Below are positions 1 to 9,550 of a stretch of DNA of 64,000 bases, in pieces. Each line of letters starts with the position of its first letter. Position 1 is the stretch's first letter. The notes beneath the pieces were generated by a model. The model worked only from the letters and a program-made list of their open reading frames with translations. It did no database searches and had not been told where the DNA came from. The position numbers were made by a program, and so were the translations under genes. Source of the stretch: Gloeomargarita sp. SRBZ-1_bins_9 (GTDB lineage Bacteria; Cyanobacteriota; Cyanobacteriia; Gloeomargaritales; Gloeomargaritaceae); assembly GCA_039794565.1 (NCBI GenBank), contig JAUQVX010000013.1:1-64000 (forward strand), written 5' to 3'.

Positions 1-279
1 GGTCGTTTCCATCTTTTTCCAAAGCTTAGATCAAGCCTAGCTTGACCCAGCGTTTTCCAGGGTCCATGTATAGCAATCAAAAAGGATGAAAATTGAACAC
101 TCTATGGGCAATTGACCACACCAAACCTATAAGCCGACGCCTGTCTTAACAGGACCAACTCTGGAGCGGTCGGAGGGGTCGGTGGCCATCGGGACCGAGA
201 AGTTTAGTTTGTTTTACGTGGGCAGAGATACGGTTGACCGTTCAAGGGGGGGAAGCGGCAGGGGGTTAAGGGTGGAGCC
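1..279. other. Left-end stretch without a recognisable gene
   Basis: No convincing coding sequence lies here. A small perfect inverted repeat (TCAAGC-cta-GCTTGA, 31-45) and another (CCTGT-ctta-ACAGG, 140-153) are present, neither followed by a T-run. A plus-strand frame opening at 182 runs into the antisense of the oxidoreductase gene and has no family resemblance. The stretch probably contains the 3' flank of the oxidoreductase and part of the neighbour's regulatory region. Confidence 0.5.
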
Positions 280-2202
280 TCAGATGGCCAACCAGCCGCG
301 GGGATGGACTGAGTACAGGGGTCGCCGTTGGAGTCCGTGCCGGTGCAAAATTTCGTTGGCGGCTAAAAACCCGCTGCTGACAGCCCGTTCCATCAGGGCG
401 CAGGGAAAGGGCATTTTTACCCAATCGCCGGCCAAAAACAGGTTGGGAACCGCCGTGGCGCTCGTCGGTCGGTCGGCATAGCTACCGGGGGGAAAACCGG
501 AGAAGTTCTTTTGATTCACCAGTTCCCGATGCAGAATCTTGGCCCCCCGCAGCGCCGGCACGATTTCGTACAGTTCCTGTTCAAAGGTGGTAAGCAGGGC
601 CTCTTGGGTGGGGAAGTCCTTTTCCTTGTAGCAGTAGGCATGCAGTTCTACCACGCTGCCGCCGGTTGCCTGTGCCCAAGCTTGGTAATCCTCTTGAATC
701 CGGTGATACAGGGTAATGCTGTCCGTCAGGCGATACCCGGAAAGGGAGGTGAAATAGCTGTAGGGCCAGGGAAAATCTCGGTCCAGCCAAAAACGGGCCA
801 CTGCAAACGGGTCGGCAACCGCCAATTTCTCGATCTGGCGCACCACCTCCGGGTGGGGAGCGTCCCCTTGGCTCAACCGGATGATTTGCTTGGCCCCCGG
901 CACATCCGTCGCCAAAACGTAGTAATCGGCGGTCAACCATTCCTCGCCCGAGCCCGTGGGGGTTTGGACCACCAGTTGGACCTGTTGCGGAGTCTGGGCC
1001 ATGACACGGAACCTGCTTAAGTTGCGGGTGGCCGGACCTTTGATGACTTCTCCTTGGGCGGTAAATTCCGCTCCGTGGCAAGGACAGCGATAGCGCCCGT
1101 CGGGTTGTAACTGCACCGTACAGCCCTGATGGGGACAGGTCAACCCCAGCGCCTCCTGCCCCTGCACCCGATACACCGCATCCCCCGCCCCGTAAAACCC
1201 CGCCGGCAGAACCGGGTTAGCCTCGACCCAAAAGGGCACACCCAAGCCCGTCTCACCGCTGGTGATGCCCACACCGGCAACCTTCCCCTCCTGCCAGCGC
1301 AACCCCGTAACCGTAACGCCAGTGCGGATAGTGCCGCCGTTGCCGCGAATGCAGTCAGCAATGGGTTCGACCAGGGAGCGGCGCATATCCTGCCGGGTGC
1401 CCCGAAACGCCAGCCCCTCAGGGTTACCGAAGAAATAAAAGTGGAAAAACTGCATCAATTCCCCCGCGCTCAGAACATCAGGGGCATTGAGGCTGGATTT
1501 GGCAAAAGGCAAAAAGTACAGATCAAACAACCCCCGGGGAAAATCATCCCCTACCCATTCCAGGACGGATAGGTGATCCAGACGCTGGTAGCTCTCCACC
1601 GGGTCAAACCCCGTAATTTCCCGGAAGACCGCCCAGTGGGCTGGACTGGTTAAATTTAACCCCCAGCGCCAGCGATTGGGTGACGCCAGGGCCAGGTCCA
1701 CGATGTTCCAGGGGAAAGCGGAGCGACTGGGGCGAAACACCTCCACCGCATAGCCATTTTTATAGGCCACCGCGTAGGAATGGAGAAAAACAAAGTTGTC
1801 CTCGCAGCCCACTTCCCGCACCAGTTGATTCAGGTTGTAATACTGAGGGAAAAAGCCGTGGAAGCCGTGCTCCATCTGCAGGGTCACGCCATTGACCTCG
1901 ACCGGCCAACCGGCAATTTTGCCCCCTAGGTGCGGAGCCTTTTCCAACAGGGTCACCACAAATCCCCGCCGACTCAGTTCATAGGCGCAGGCCAACCCCG
2001 CCAAGCCGCCACCGATCACCACCACCCGCAGGGGGTTCGTCAGGCGCAATGGCAAAGTCACCGGGTCGGGTTGCCAAACGGTGGGCTGGGGTTTCACCAA
2101 GCGGGAGTACCCCACCAGGGTTCCCAGTCCCCCTATCCCAAAAAACTTGAGCAACTGACGGCGAGACAGCAAGGGATGATGCGCGGCTGGCGATGGATGC
2201 AT
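280..2202 (-). CDS. FAD-dependent amine-oxidase/carotenoid-desaturase-like oxidoreductase with inserted Rieske domain
   Basis: A 640-residue flavoprotein. The N-terminus carries a twin-arginine-like stretch (S13-R14-R15-Q-L-L-K) and a hydrophobic segment, so export or membrane association is possible. The Rossmann dinucleotide motif GGGLAG lies at 64-69, and the FAD-closing motif (LFLAGDW) near the C-terminus is typical of phytoene-desaturase/amine-oxidase enzymes. Inserted in the middle is a complete Rieske 2Fe-2S motif: C356-P-H358 and C373-P-C-H376. I believe this combination also occurs in beta-carotene desaturase/methyltransferases of the CrtU/CruE type that make aromatic carotenoids. 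That assignment is a hypothesis; the FAD plus Rieske architecture is directly visible. No other carotenoid gene is adjacent. Confidence 0.8.
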   Translation of the reverse strand: MHPSPAAHHPLLSRRQLLKFFGIGGLGTLVGYSRLVKPQPTVWQPDPVTLPLRLTNPLRVVVIGGGLAGLACAYELSRRGFVVTLLEKAPHLGGKIAGWPVEVNGVTLQMEHGFHGFFPQYYNLNQLVREVGCEDNFVFLHSYAVAYKNGYAVEVFRPSRSAFPWNIVDLALASPNRWRWGLNLTSPAHWAVFREITGFDPVESYQRLDHLSVLEWVGDDFPRGLFDLYFLPFAKSSLNAPDVLSAGELMQFFHFYFFGNPEGLAFRGTRQDMRRSLVEPIADCIRGNGGTIRTGVTVTGLRWQEGKVAGVGITSGETGLGVPFWVEANPVLPAGFYGAGDAVYRVQGQEALGLTCPHQGCTVQLQPDGRYRCPCHGAEFTAQGEVIKGPATRNLSRFRVMAQTPQQVQLVVQTPTGSGEEWLTADYYVLATDVPGAKQIIRLSQGDAPHPEVVRQIEKLAVADPFAVARFWLDRDFPWPYSYFTSLSGYRLTDSITLYHRIQEDYQAWAQATGGSVVELHAYCYKEKDFPTQEALLTTFEQELYEIVPALRGAKILHRELVNQKNFSGFPPGSYADRPTSATAVPNLFLAGDWVKMPFPCALMERAVSSGFLAANEILHRHGLQRRPLYSVHPRGWLAI

Positions 2203-2544
2203 AGGCAGGAAGGAACCGACCCCTCACACAAAGACGTACAACTTTGGCCCTAGGATGATAGGGTGCCACAACGACTACCCTCGTTATCTAGCCACAACCT
2301 GTAAAGAAATGTCAAGAAAGCCGCAGGGGTGGGGTTGCAGGTAACGGGTCGCACAAGAAACCCAGGCAGGTCCACAGCAGGTTTTGAGCGAATTGCTAGG
2401 GCAGCGGCGCAGTCTGGTGTTCTGGGGAATGTTAACGGGGTGCCTGGGTTGTTGGTGGGAGCGTAAGTTGGGGGTGGTGCTGGTGGAATTGACGGTGGCG
2501 GCCTGTGGTTTGTCCTTCAGCATCCATGTCAGAATAAGGGGTAA
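2203..2544. other. 342-bp intergenic region between divergent genes
   Basis: This separates the divergently transcribed FAD/Rieske oxidoreductase and the FkbM methyltransferase and should hold both promoters. A plus-strand frame of about 58 codons (TTG near 2384, ending at 2560) is open, but it overlaps the next gene, has no ATG at its start and resembles nothing I know. I see no terminator or operator. Confidence 0.5.
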
Positions 2545-3531
2545 ATGCGGGAACCAGTGACCATGCCGGCGTTTTTTACCCCCTGGCTCAAACGAGCTGG
2601 CTATTTGGACCAGTTGTGGGTGCGGATTGGTCATGTGGGGTCGCGACCGATTAGCGAGGCGGATGACTGGGGTCAACAGGGGTGGGATGTATTTGCGCCG
2701 AATCTCGAAATCTATGGTTTCGATGCTGACCCGGACGCCTGTGAGGCTGCCAACACCGCCGTTGCCGAAAAGGGCATCCCCTGGCCGGAAATCCATGTAC
2801 CCCTAGTGCTCAGTGACCGTTGCGACACACAAACCTTGTATATCACCCAGGACCCAATGTGTTCCTCCCTTTATCCTCCCAATGAACCTTTTTTGACCCG
2901 CTTTCAGGTCGAGATGGAAATGATGAAAGGGGTAGCTACCGTCGAAGTCGAAACGACGACCCTCGATGTCTTTTGCCAGGAACAGAACCTGCCCGGTTTT
3001 GATTACCTCCGTACCGATGTGCAGGGGGCTGATTTGGATGTGTTGCGGGGGGCCGCTAGGATCCTGGCTGAGCACCTATTAGTCGTGGAAATGGAGGTTA
3101 TCTTTTCACCCCTGTACCTGGGTCAACCCCTGTTTGCCGATGTGGATACCTTCCTGCGACAACAGGGATTTACGTTGTTTCAACTGAGTTTGCATGTGGG
3201 GGCAACCCGACGGCTCTTTCCGGTGGTCAACAATCCAATGGTCTATCGGGGGCAAAAACTCTGGGGCGATGCGGTGTATGTCCGGGATGTATTGGACCCC
3301 GCCACATCCGAACCCTGGCGCTCGCCGGAACGGATTTTCAAATTGGCCTGCCTAATGGATGTCAGGGGTTATTGGGACTATGCGGCGGAATTGCTGGTGC
3401 ACCTGATAGAAAACCATCGGTGGCCTCTACAAGACCCGCTGCTCCAAGCCATCCAGGAGCAGATTCCTGCAGAGACCCAGGCCCAAATTCCCCTGGTGGA
3501 GTACTTGCACAAGGCCCTAGCGCATACCTGA
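2545..3531 (+). CDS. FkbM-family SAM-dependent methyltransferase
   Basis: A 328-residue protein with the FkbM (Methyltransf_21) fold. The acidic loop of SAM-binding motif I appears as YGFDADP near residue 55. The diagnostic late motif D-x-Q-G-x-D-L-x-V-L-R-G-A lies near residues 158-171, in the form TDVQGADLDVLRGA. Members O-methylate sugars, lipids or natural products; the substrate here is unknown. The first ATG at 2545 follows AAGGGG closely; an ATG at 2563 is a possible alternative without a clear ribosome site. The 3' end overlaps the convergent P-type ATPase by 15 bp. Confidence 0.8.
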   Translation: MREPVTMPAFFTPWLKRAGYLDQLWVRIGHVGSRPISEADDWGQQGWDVFAPNLEIYGFDADPDACEAANTAVAEKGIPWPEIHVPLVLSDRCDTQTLYITQDPMCSSLYPPNEPFLTRFQVEMEMMKGVATVEVETTTLDVFCQEQNLPGFDYLRTDVQGADLDVLRGAARILAEHLLVVEMEVIFSPLYLGQPLFADVDTFLRQQGFTLFQLSLHVGATRRLFPVVNNPMVYRGQKLWGDAVYVRDVLDPATSEPWRSPERIFKLACLMDVRGYWDYAAELLVHLIENHRWPLQDPLLQAIQEQIPAETQAQIPLVEYLHKALAHT

Positions 3532-6231
3532 GCCTTTTTTGAGGGCAGGGTCAAGGGCATTGGCCGCCCAGGCCACCGGCAGCATAGGGAGCATGGGCAA
3601 TAGGCAAATTAGCCACTCCCAACCGGACAGGGGCGCGGTGGCAAACAAGGTATTCATCAAGGGCCACTGGCTAAAGAGGATTTGCAGCAAAACAGCTACG
3701 GCAATCCCCAAAAACACCGTAGGCGCAGGAGTAATCTGCCGGGTTTTCCCCCGCAAAAACTCCCCTAAACTGAGGCCAAACTGGCTGAGGCTGATCAGGT
3801 AAATAATCCGGGCGGCCACCAGCGCCTGAATCGCCATGGTGCGGGCCAGCGCCAAATTGCCGGTGCCCCCTTTCACCCACTCAAACATGCCGAAAATCAA
3901 CACCCAGTTGAAGGCCGACACCAGTAAAATGCGCTGGATTAATTTGGGGGTCAGCAGGGGTTGATCCGGGTTGCGGGGCGGCTGTTCCATCACCCCCGGC
4001 GGTTTAGGTTCAAAGGCCAAGGGCACCGTCATGGTGATGGAATTGATCATGTTCAGCCACAGCACCTGCAGGGACAAAATGGGCAAATCCCGCAGCAACA
4101 GAGCGCTGATCAAAATGGTCATGGACTCGCCCCCATTGACCGGCAGCAAGAAGGCAATGGCCTTGCGAAGGTTTTGATAGACCGTGCGGCCTTCCTCGAC
4201 GGCAGCGGCAATGGAAGCGAAATTATCGTCAGTGAGCAACATATCCGCCGCTTCCCGGGCGACCTCCGTGCCCCCTTTCCCCATGGCAATGCCGATATCA
4301 GCTTGGCGCAGCGCCGGGGCGTCGTTGACCCCATCGCCAGTCATGGCCACGATATGGCCCCGGGACTGAAGGGCCTCCACGAGTTGCAATTTCTGGGAGG
4401 GAGCCACCCGGGCGAACACCGAACCCCGTAGGGCAGCATCTGTAAACGTTGCGCTATCCATCGCCGCCAGTTCCGCGCCCGTAAAGGCCACCACCCCTTC
4501 AGCGGTTTGAATTCCCATGCGCTGGGCAATGGCGCGGGCAGTGGTCACATGGTCGCCAGTGATCATCTTCACCTGAATCCCCGCCGTTTGACAGTGATGC
4601 ACGGCGACGATAGCTTCCGGCCGGGGCGGGTCAATCATCCCCTGTAACCCCAGAAACACCAGACCCTCGGCAATATCCTCGTGGTCTAAGCTGTGCTGGT
4701 GGGGTGCTGCTGTCTTTTGGGCAAAGGCCAACACCCGCAACCCGTTCTCCGCCAGGCGTTCGACCGCCGCCCGTATGCTTTCTACCTCAAGGGGGACCAA
4801 CTCTCCCTGGAGATTCATCGCCTGCCGGCAACGGGCCAGTACCACCTCCACCGCGCCCTTGACGTAGATCAGGCGGGGCTGGCCGTCGTTGAGGGTGGCC
4901 ATGTACTGGTAATCCGACTCAAAAGGAATGGCGTCTAATCGGGGGTAGTCTGCTGTTAACCCCGCCTGACTTAACCCCGCTTTTTCCGCCACCGCCAATA
5001 GCGCACCCTCCGTGGGGTCGCCGACTACCTGCCAATCCCCCTCCCGTTGTTCCAAATGACTGTCATTGCACAGGACTCCAGCTACCAAACAGGCCCGCAG
5101 ACCCGGCGGTAGGTCCTTTAGGGGTTCACCGGCAGCCGTACAAATTTCCCCCTTCGGACTATAGCCGCTTCCGGTGACGTGAAATTCCTGGTCGCCAACC
5201 ACTACCGCCTGCACCGTCATCTGGTTTTCCGTCAGGGTACCCGTTTTGTCAGAGCAGATGACCGTCGCACTGCCTAGGGCCTCCACCGCTGGCAACTTGC
5301 GGATAATGGCGTGGCGTTGGGCCATGCGGTTGACCCCAATCGCCAGGGTGACGGTTACCACCGCCGGCAGCCCCTCAGGAATGGCACTCACCGCCAGAGC
5401 CACCGCCGCCTCAAACATCTCCACCCAGTCCTTGCCCCGTCCCGCCCCCACCGCAAACGTAAAGGCCGCTAGCCCCAGCACCACATACAGAATCGTGTGG
5501 CTAAAGGCAGCGAATTTGCGGGTCAAGGGCGTACTCAGGCTCACCCGCTCCTGCATCGAACGGGCAATTTGCCCCACCTCGGTCGCCGTTCCCGTTGCTA
5601 CCACCACCCCCTGTCCCTGGCCAAAGGTCACCAAACTCCCGGCGTAGGCCATATTGCGTCGCTCCGCCAAGGGGGTCTCCGCCGGCAGGGTTTCCACCGT
5701 CTTAGTCACCGGCACCGATTCCCCCGTCAGGGCTGACTCATCCACCTGGAGATTGCGCACCGCCAGCAACCGCATGTCCGCCGGCACCTTGTCCCCCGAA
5801 TGCAAAAACACGATGTCACCGGGGACCAACTCCCGCGCCGGAACCTGCAACCGTTGCCCATCCCGCAGCACCGTAGTTTCGGTGGTCACCACCTTGGCCA
5901 AAGAAGCAATTGCCCCCTCCGCCTGGGTCTCCTGGATATAACTGATGACGGCATTGATCACCGTCACCCCCCAAATGACCAGAGCATTGAGCCAGGAGCG
6001 CAAAAACGCCTTGACGAGCCCCGCCACCAGCAGGATGTAGAGCAAGGGTTGATGGAACTGCTGCAAAAACTTCAACCAAGCCGGGGTGCGCCGCTGTTCC
6101 GGCAACTCATTGGGGCCGTACTGTTCATAGCGCCGGGCCACCTCCTCCGCCGGCAACCCCACCGTCGCCTCCGTCTGCCAGTAAGCCAGCACCTGTTGCA
6201 CATCTAAAGCATGGAAAACAGGGGATGTCAT
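3517..6231 (-). CDS. P-type cation-transporting ATPase (P2A/PacL-like)
   Basis: A 904-residue P2-type ATPase of the usual length. In order: an N-terminal cation_ATPase_N domain (1-80), the A-domain TGES motif (169-172), the fourth membrane helix motif IPEGLPA (284-290), the phosphorylated aspartate D328 in SDKTGTLT, the GDGVND hinge, and six C-terminal membrane helices. The PEGL motif is the signature of Ca2+ pumps of the SERCA/PacL group, although cyanobacteria also have related Na+ or Mn2+ pumps. Likely role: ATP-driven export of Ca2+ or another cation across the plasma membrane. It stands alone. Its stop overlaps the FkbM gene by 15 bp. Confidence 0.88.
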   Translation of the reverse strand: MTSPVFHALDVQQVLAYWQTEATVGLPAEEVARRYEQYGPNELPEQRRTPAWLKFLQQFHQPLLYILLVAGLVKAFLRSWLNALVIWGVTVINAVISYIQETQAEGAIASLAKVVTTETTVLRDGQRLQVPARELVPGDIVFLHSGDKVPADMRLLAVRNLQVDESALTGESVPVTKTVETLPAETPLAERRNMAYAGSLVTFGQGQGVVVATGTATEVGQIARSMQERVSLSTPLTRKFAAFSHTILYVVLGLAAFTFAVGAGRGKDWVEMFEAAVALAVSAIPEGLPAVVTVTLAIGVNRMAQRHAIIRKLPAVEALGSATVICSDKTGTLTENQMTVQAVVVGDQEFHVTGSGYSPKGEICTAAGEPLKDLPPGLRACLVAGVLCNDSHLEQREGDWQVVGDPTEGALLAVAEKAGLSQAGLTADYPRLDAIPFESDYQYMATLNDGQPRLIYVKGAVEVVLARCRQAMNLQGELVPLEVESIRAAVERLAENGLRVLAFAQKTAAPHQHSLDHEDIAEGLVFLGLQGMIDPPRPEAIVAVHHCQTAGIQVKMITGDHVTTARAIAQRMGIQTAEGVVAFTGAELAAMDSATFTDAALRGSVFARVAPSQKLQLVEALQSRGHIVAMTGDGVNDAPALRQADIGIAMGKGGTEVAREAADMLLTDDNFASIAAAVEEGRTVYQNLRKAIAFLLPVNGGESMTILISALLLRDLPILSLQVLWLNMINSITMTVPLAFEPKPPGVMEQPPRNPDQPLLTPKLIQRILLVSAFNWVLIFGMFEWVKGGTGNLALARTMAIQALVAARIIYLISLSQFGLSLGEFLRGKTRQITPAPTVFLGIAVAVLLQILFSQWPLMNTLFATAPLSGWEWLICLLPMLPMLPVAWAANALDPALKKGSGMR

Positions 6232-6310
6232 AACCTTACTCCCGGCGCAGGGTTCCTTTTCCTACCTACAAGACTACGATGAAATCAGGGGCGACAGTTT
6301 GCGCTTGGAC

Positions 6311-7627
6311 TTAAGCCACCTCCGGCAAGGGGGCCGCCGGTTCCGACAGGTACAATCGGTTTTCATCCGCATCGTATTCAAACAGCTCTGCGTAGCGCCC
6401 CCAGTCAATGGCCGTAGCCAACTGGCGTTCAGCCTCCGCCTCTGGGAAATAGTCATCCCACAGGTCCAGGAAAAAGTCAGCGCTCATGGTGTGGTCCTGT
6501 TTTTCCCGCAGGGTTTGCACCATACTCACCAGCACCGGCACATGCTGCAACACCTGCTGGCGGAACAAATCCTTACTGCGCAGGATGGTGGTGGTAGCAA
6601 AGTCCCGTCCGACCGGCGTCAGGCGCACATCCCCCTGGGAGACCTCCGCAAAACCCAGCATCTGCGCCGCATCCAGAATCGGCAACAGGTCATCCACCGA
6701 CATCTGCAACCGCTCCGCCAACAGGGGCAAATCCACCTGACCCTCCGGCTGTTCCACGATCAACTCCAGCAACCCGCTGATACCCCCCACCCGCACATGG
6801 GGTAACGGTTGCGCAAAAGGCGACGTCGGTTTCGTCGATGCCGCCGGACTGATGACCTCAATATCCGGGTTGGTCATGGCGGTGTAGATATAGTCCACCA
6901 AGGCCTTATAACGGGGCGACAGGGTATCGTGGGGCCGGGGCAGGTCAATCACCACCTCCCCGCGAATCCGGCCCGGATTGGCCCCCAGCAGGATCACCCG
7001 GTCCGCCAAGTACACCGCCTCCTCAATATTGTGCGTCACGATGAGAATACTCTTAGACGGAAACATCCCCGCCTGCCACAGGTCATCAATTTCCCCCCGC
7101 AGGTTTTCTGCCGTCAACACATCCAGGGCGCTAAACGGCTCATCCATAAACAGCACCTGCGGCTCCAGGGCAAAGGCGCGGGCAAACCCCACCCGTTGTT
7201 TCATCCCCCCCGACAGCTCCCGGGGATAGGCACTCTCGAACCCATCCAGCCCCACCAGGTCAATAGCCTTCAGCGCCCGTTGTCGCCGTTCCTCCCGGGG
7301 CATCCCCCGTGCCACCAGCCCCAGCTCCACATTCTCCAGCACCGTCAACCAGGGCAGCAGGGCAAAACTCTGGAACACCATGGCCACCTGTCGGTTCGGT
7401 CCCCGCAGGATTTGGCCATTGCTCCAGACCCGTCCTTCCGTCGGGGGAATCAGCCCCGCCATGATCCGCAACAACGTACTTTTGCCACTGCCGCTGCGCC
7501 CGAGTAACGCCACCACTTCCCCTGCTCGGATTTCCAGGTTAATGTCCTTGAGCACCCAAAAGTGCCCCTTGCGCTCCGGCAGTGGGAAACTTTTTGCCAC
7601 CTGCTCTACCCGAATCAGCGCCGTCAT
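6311..7627 (-). CDS. ABC transporter ATP-binding protein, nitrate/sulfonate type, with C-terminal AAA-associated domain
   Basis: A 438-residue ATPase starting at the ATG at 7627. The open frame continues upstream, but only as antisense-like sequence inside the permease gene. Walker A is GRSGSGKST (43-51), the Q-loop VFQSF lies near 84-88, the signature LSGGM is at 138-142 and Walker B LFMDEP near 159-164, all of the NrtD/SsuB/TauB type. Residues from about 290 form an extra domain with winged-helix character resembling the AAA-associated C-terminal domain (PF09821) found on some anion-importer ATPases. It starts 8 bp after the permease gene, so the two form one operon. The substrate is unknown; an anion such as nitrate, sulfonate or bicarbonate is the family expectation. 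Confidence 0.88.
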   Translation of the reverse strand: MTALIRVEQVAKSFPLPERKGHFWVLKDINLEIRAGEVVALLGRSGSGKSTLLRIMAGLIPPTEGRVWSNGQILRGPNRQVAMVFQSFALLPWLTVLENVELGLVARGMPREERRQRALKAIDLVGLDGFESAYPRELSGGMKQRVGFARAFALEPQVLFMDEPFSALDVLTAENLRGEIDDLWQAGMFPSKSILIVTHNIEEAVYLADRVILLGANPGRIRGEVVIDLPRPHDTLSPRYKALVDYIYTAMTNPDIEVISPAASTKPTSPFAQPLPHVRVGGISGLLELIVEQPEGQVDLPLLAERLQMSVDDLLPILDAAQMLGFAEVSQGDVRLTPVGRDFATTTILRSKDLFRQQVLQHVPVLVSMVQTLREKQDHTMSADFFLDLWDDYFPEAEAERQLATAIDWGRYAELFEYDADENRLYLSEPAAPLPEVA

Positions 7628-7635
7628 GGCCCACC

Positions 7636-9366
7636 TCACAAGTGATATTTGCTCTCCGCCAGGGCGTACAACCGCCGCCAAACCAGTCGGTTCAACCCCA
7701 CCACAAACAAACTCATCATGCCGATGCCCAGGGTAATCCGTGCCCAATCCCCCTGGATGGTTGCTTCGGTGATATAGGCCCCCAATCCCGGCGCCCGCAG
7801 CGTCTGGTCTCCCCAGCGCACCACCTCCGCAACGATACTGGCGTTCCAGGCCCCACCACTGGCCGTCACCCCCCCCGTCACCCAAGCCGAAAAAATCCCC
7901 GGAATGATCAACTTGTGCCACTTGCGCCAGCCCGTCAGTCCCACATCCGCGCACATCTCCCGCAGGTCCGTCGGGATACTCTGCGCCCCCGCAATCGAAT
8001 TAAACAGGATGTACCACTGGGACCCCAGGGCCATCAGCAAAATACTCCCCCAACCCAGGGGAATCCCCGTGCGGATAAAAAACAGCGTAGCAAAGGGGAA
8101 GATGAAATTAGCCGGGAACGCCGCCAGAAACTGCACCACCGGTTGCAACAACCGGGCTAGCCGAGGTTGAAACCCAATCGCTACCCCCACCGGCGTCCAA
8201 ATCAGCGTGGCTACCACCAGCAGCACTACCACCCGCCCCAGGGTTATCAAGCCCAGCTCAAACGCCTCGACCACCTCCCCCACCCCCACCGTCCGCACCA
8301 CAAAATGCACCCCCCACGCCAGCAACAGTCCAGTTAACAGCAATAGCACCGCGTTATACAGCCGGTCTTTGGGCGTTTCGGTTTCCGGATACAGCGGCGG
8401 CAGGGGCAACAGGGCCGTCACCCGGCACAGGAGCAAATTCATCCGGTCGCCGACTGGCGCCAGGGTCTGTCCCAGCAAGCGGGGCAACCGGGCCGTTTGG
8501 ATCAAGTCATACACCCAGGACTCCGGTGCCTCGGCTGCCGCACTCTGCTCCATGCGAAACTTATCCGCCCAGGCAATCAGGGGTCGCCAGAACAACTGAT
8601 CCACCAGCACAATCACCGCAGCAATCGTCACCACCGCCCACCCCATCGCCCCCAAATCCTGAGCCGCAATCGCCGCCGCCACATAGGACCCCAGCCCCGG
8701 CAGGGTGTACTCCTGGTTGAGCACACTGATGGCCTCGCTTTCGGTGACAAAAAACCACCCCCCCCCAAAACTCATCATCGCGTTCCAGACCAAGCCCAGC
8801 ATGGCCGACGGCACCTCCAATTGCACAAACCGTTGCCAGCGGGACAACCCGTACAGTGTCGCTGCCTCCTGCAACTCCTGGGGAATCGTGCGCAGGGAAT
8901 GGTAGAAAGAAAACGTCATATTCCAGACCTGGCCGGTGAAGATGGCAAACACCGACGCCGCCTCCAGCCCCAGCAAACTGCCCGGAAACAGGGCAATAAA
9001 CGCCGTTACGGTAATCGCCAAAAACCCCAGCACCGGCACCGACTGCAACACATCCAGCAACGGGATCATCACCCGTTCCGCCCGGCGACTGTGGGCCGCG
9101 ATATAGCCATAGATAAACGTAAAAACGGTTGAGAAAAACAGGGCCACGAACATGCGCAGCGTCGAGCGGGCGGCGTAATAGGGCAGATTACGGGGGTCCA
9201 AGTCCACCGTCGGCACCTGCACCGGCGGGTGAAACGCCTCCAGCGCCCCCAAACCCACCCGTGCAATCCCGGCCAGGAGCACCAGCGTTCCTAGAATGAC
9301 CACCCCATCCGCCAGGCTAAAGGGCATCCGGCGCAGGACCTCGGGACTTGGGTATGTGCGGGCCAT
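7636..9366 (-). CDS. ABC transporter permease with two fused permease domains (anion type)
   Basis: A 576-residue membrane protein read from the ATG at 9366, which has AAGGTGG seven bases upstream; the longer frame to 9513 lacks a ribosome site. It contains two successive BPD_transp_1 permease modules, each with an EAA-like loop: around 'QELQEAATLYGLSRWQRF' in the first half and 'TDLREMCADVGLTGWRKW' in the second. This matches the 'duplicated permease component' of anion ABC systems (COG4986 type). One polypeptide therefore supplies both transmembrane halves. The partner ATPase follows directly. No periplasmic binding protein is encoded in this window. Confidence 0.88.
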   Translation of the reverse strand: MARTYPSPEVLRRMPFSLADGVVILGTLVLLAGIARVGLGALEAFHPPVQVPTVDLDPRNLPYYAARSTLRMFVALFFSTVFTFIYGYIAAHSRRAERVMIPLLDVLQSVPVLGFLAITVTAFIALFPGSLLGLEAASVFAIFTGQVWNMTFSFYHSLRTIPQELQEAATLYGLSRWQRFVQLEVPSAMLGLVWNAMMSFGGGWFFVTESEAISVLNQEYTLPGLGSYVAAAIAAQDLGAMGWAVVTIAAVIVLVDQLFWRPLIAWADKFRMEQSAAAEAPESWVYDLIQTARLPRLLGQTLAPVGDRMNLLLCRVTALLPLPPLYPETETPKDRLYNAVLLLLTGLLLAWGVHFVVRTVGVGEVVEAFELGLITLGRVVVLLVVATLIWTPVGVAIGFQPRLARLLQPVVQFLAAFPANFIFPFATLFFIRTGIPLGWGSILLMALGSQWYILFNSIAGAQSIPTDLREMCADVGLTGWRKWHKLIIPGIFSAWVTGGVTASGGAWNASIVAEVVRWGDQTLRAPGLGAYITEATIQGDWARITLGIGMMSLFVVGLNRLVWRRLYALAESKYHL

Positions 9367-9550
9367 GACTTTGCCACCTTTGGGCCAATCCCCTTCTACC
9401 ATACCATTGGGATTCACCCACCGAGTAACTGCCCAGCCCAGGATTGCAGCCGTATCCCGAGGAGCATGACTCAAATTTTCCGCCCGACTACCGGCAATTT
9501 GGGGGCGCCCCACCGCCTGTTATTATCGAGCTAAGGGTTCCTTCACCGTC

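Noticed and set aside
182-481. Plus-strand frame of 99 codons at the left end
   Set aside because: It overlaps the FAD/Rieske gene in antisense, has no ribosome site and no family-like sequence.
2384-2560. Small plus-strand frame with tryptophan-rich segment before the FkbM gene
   Set aside because: TTG start without a ribosome site, overlap with the next gene and no resemblance to a known small protein.
7628-7954. N-terminal extension of the ABC ATPase frame
   Set aside because: Glycine-rich low-complexity sequence lying in the permease gene; the real start motif MTALIRVEQV fits the family.
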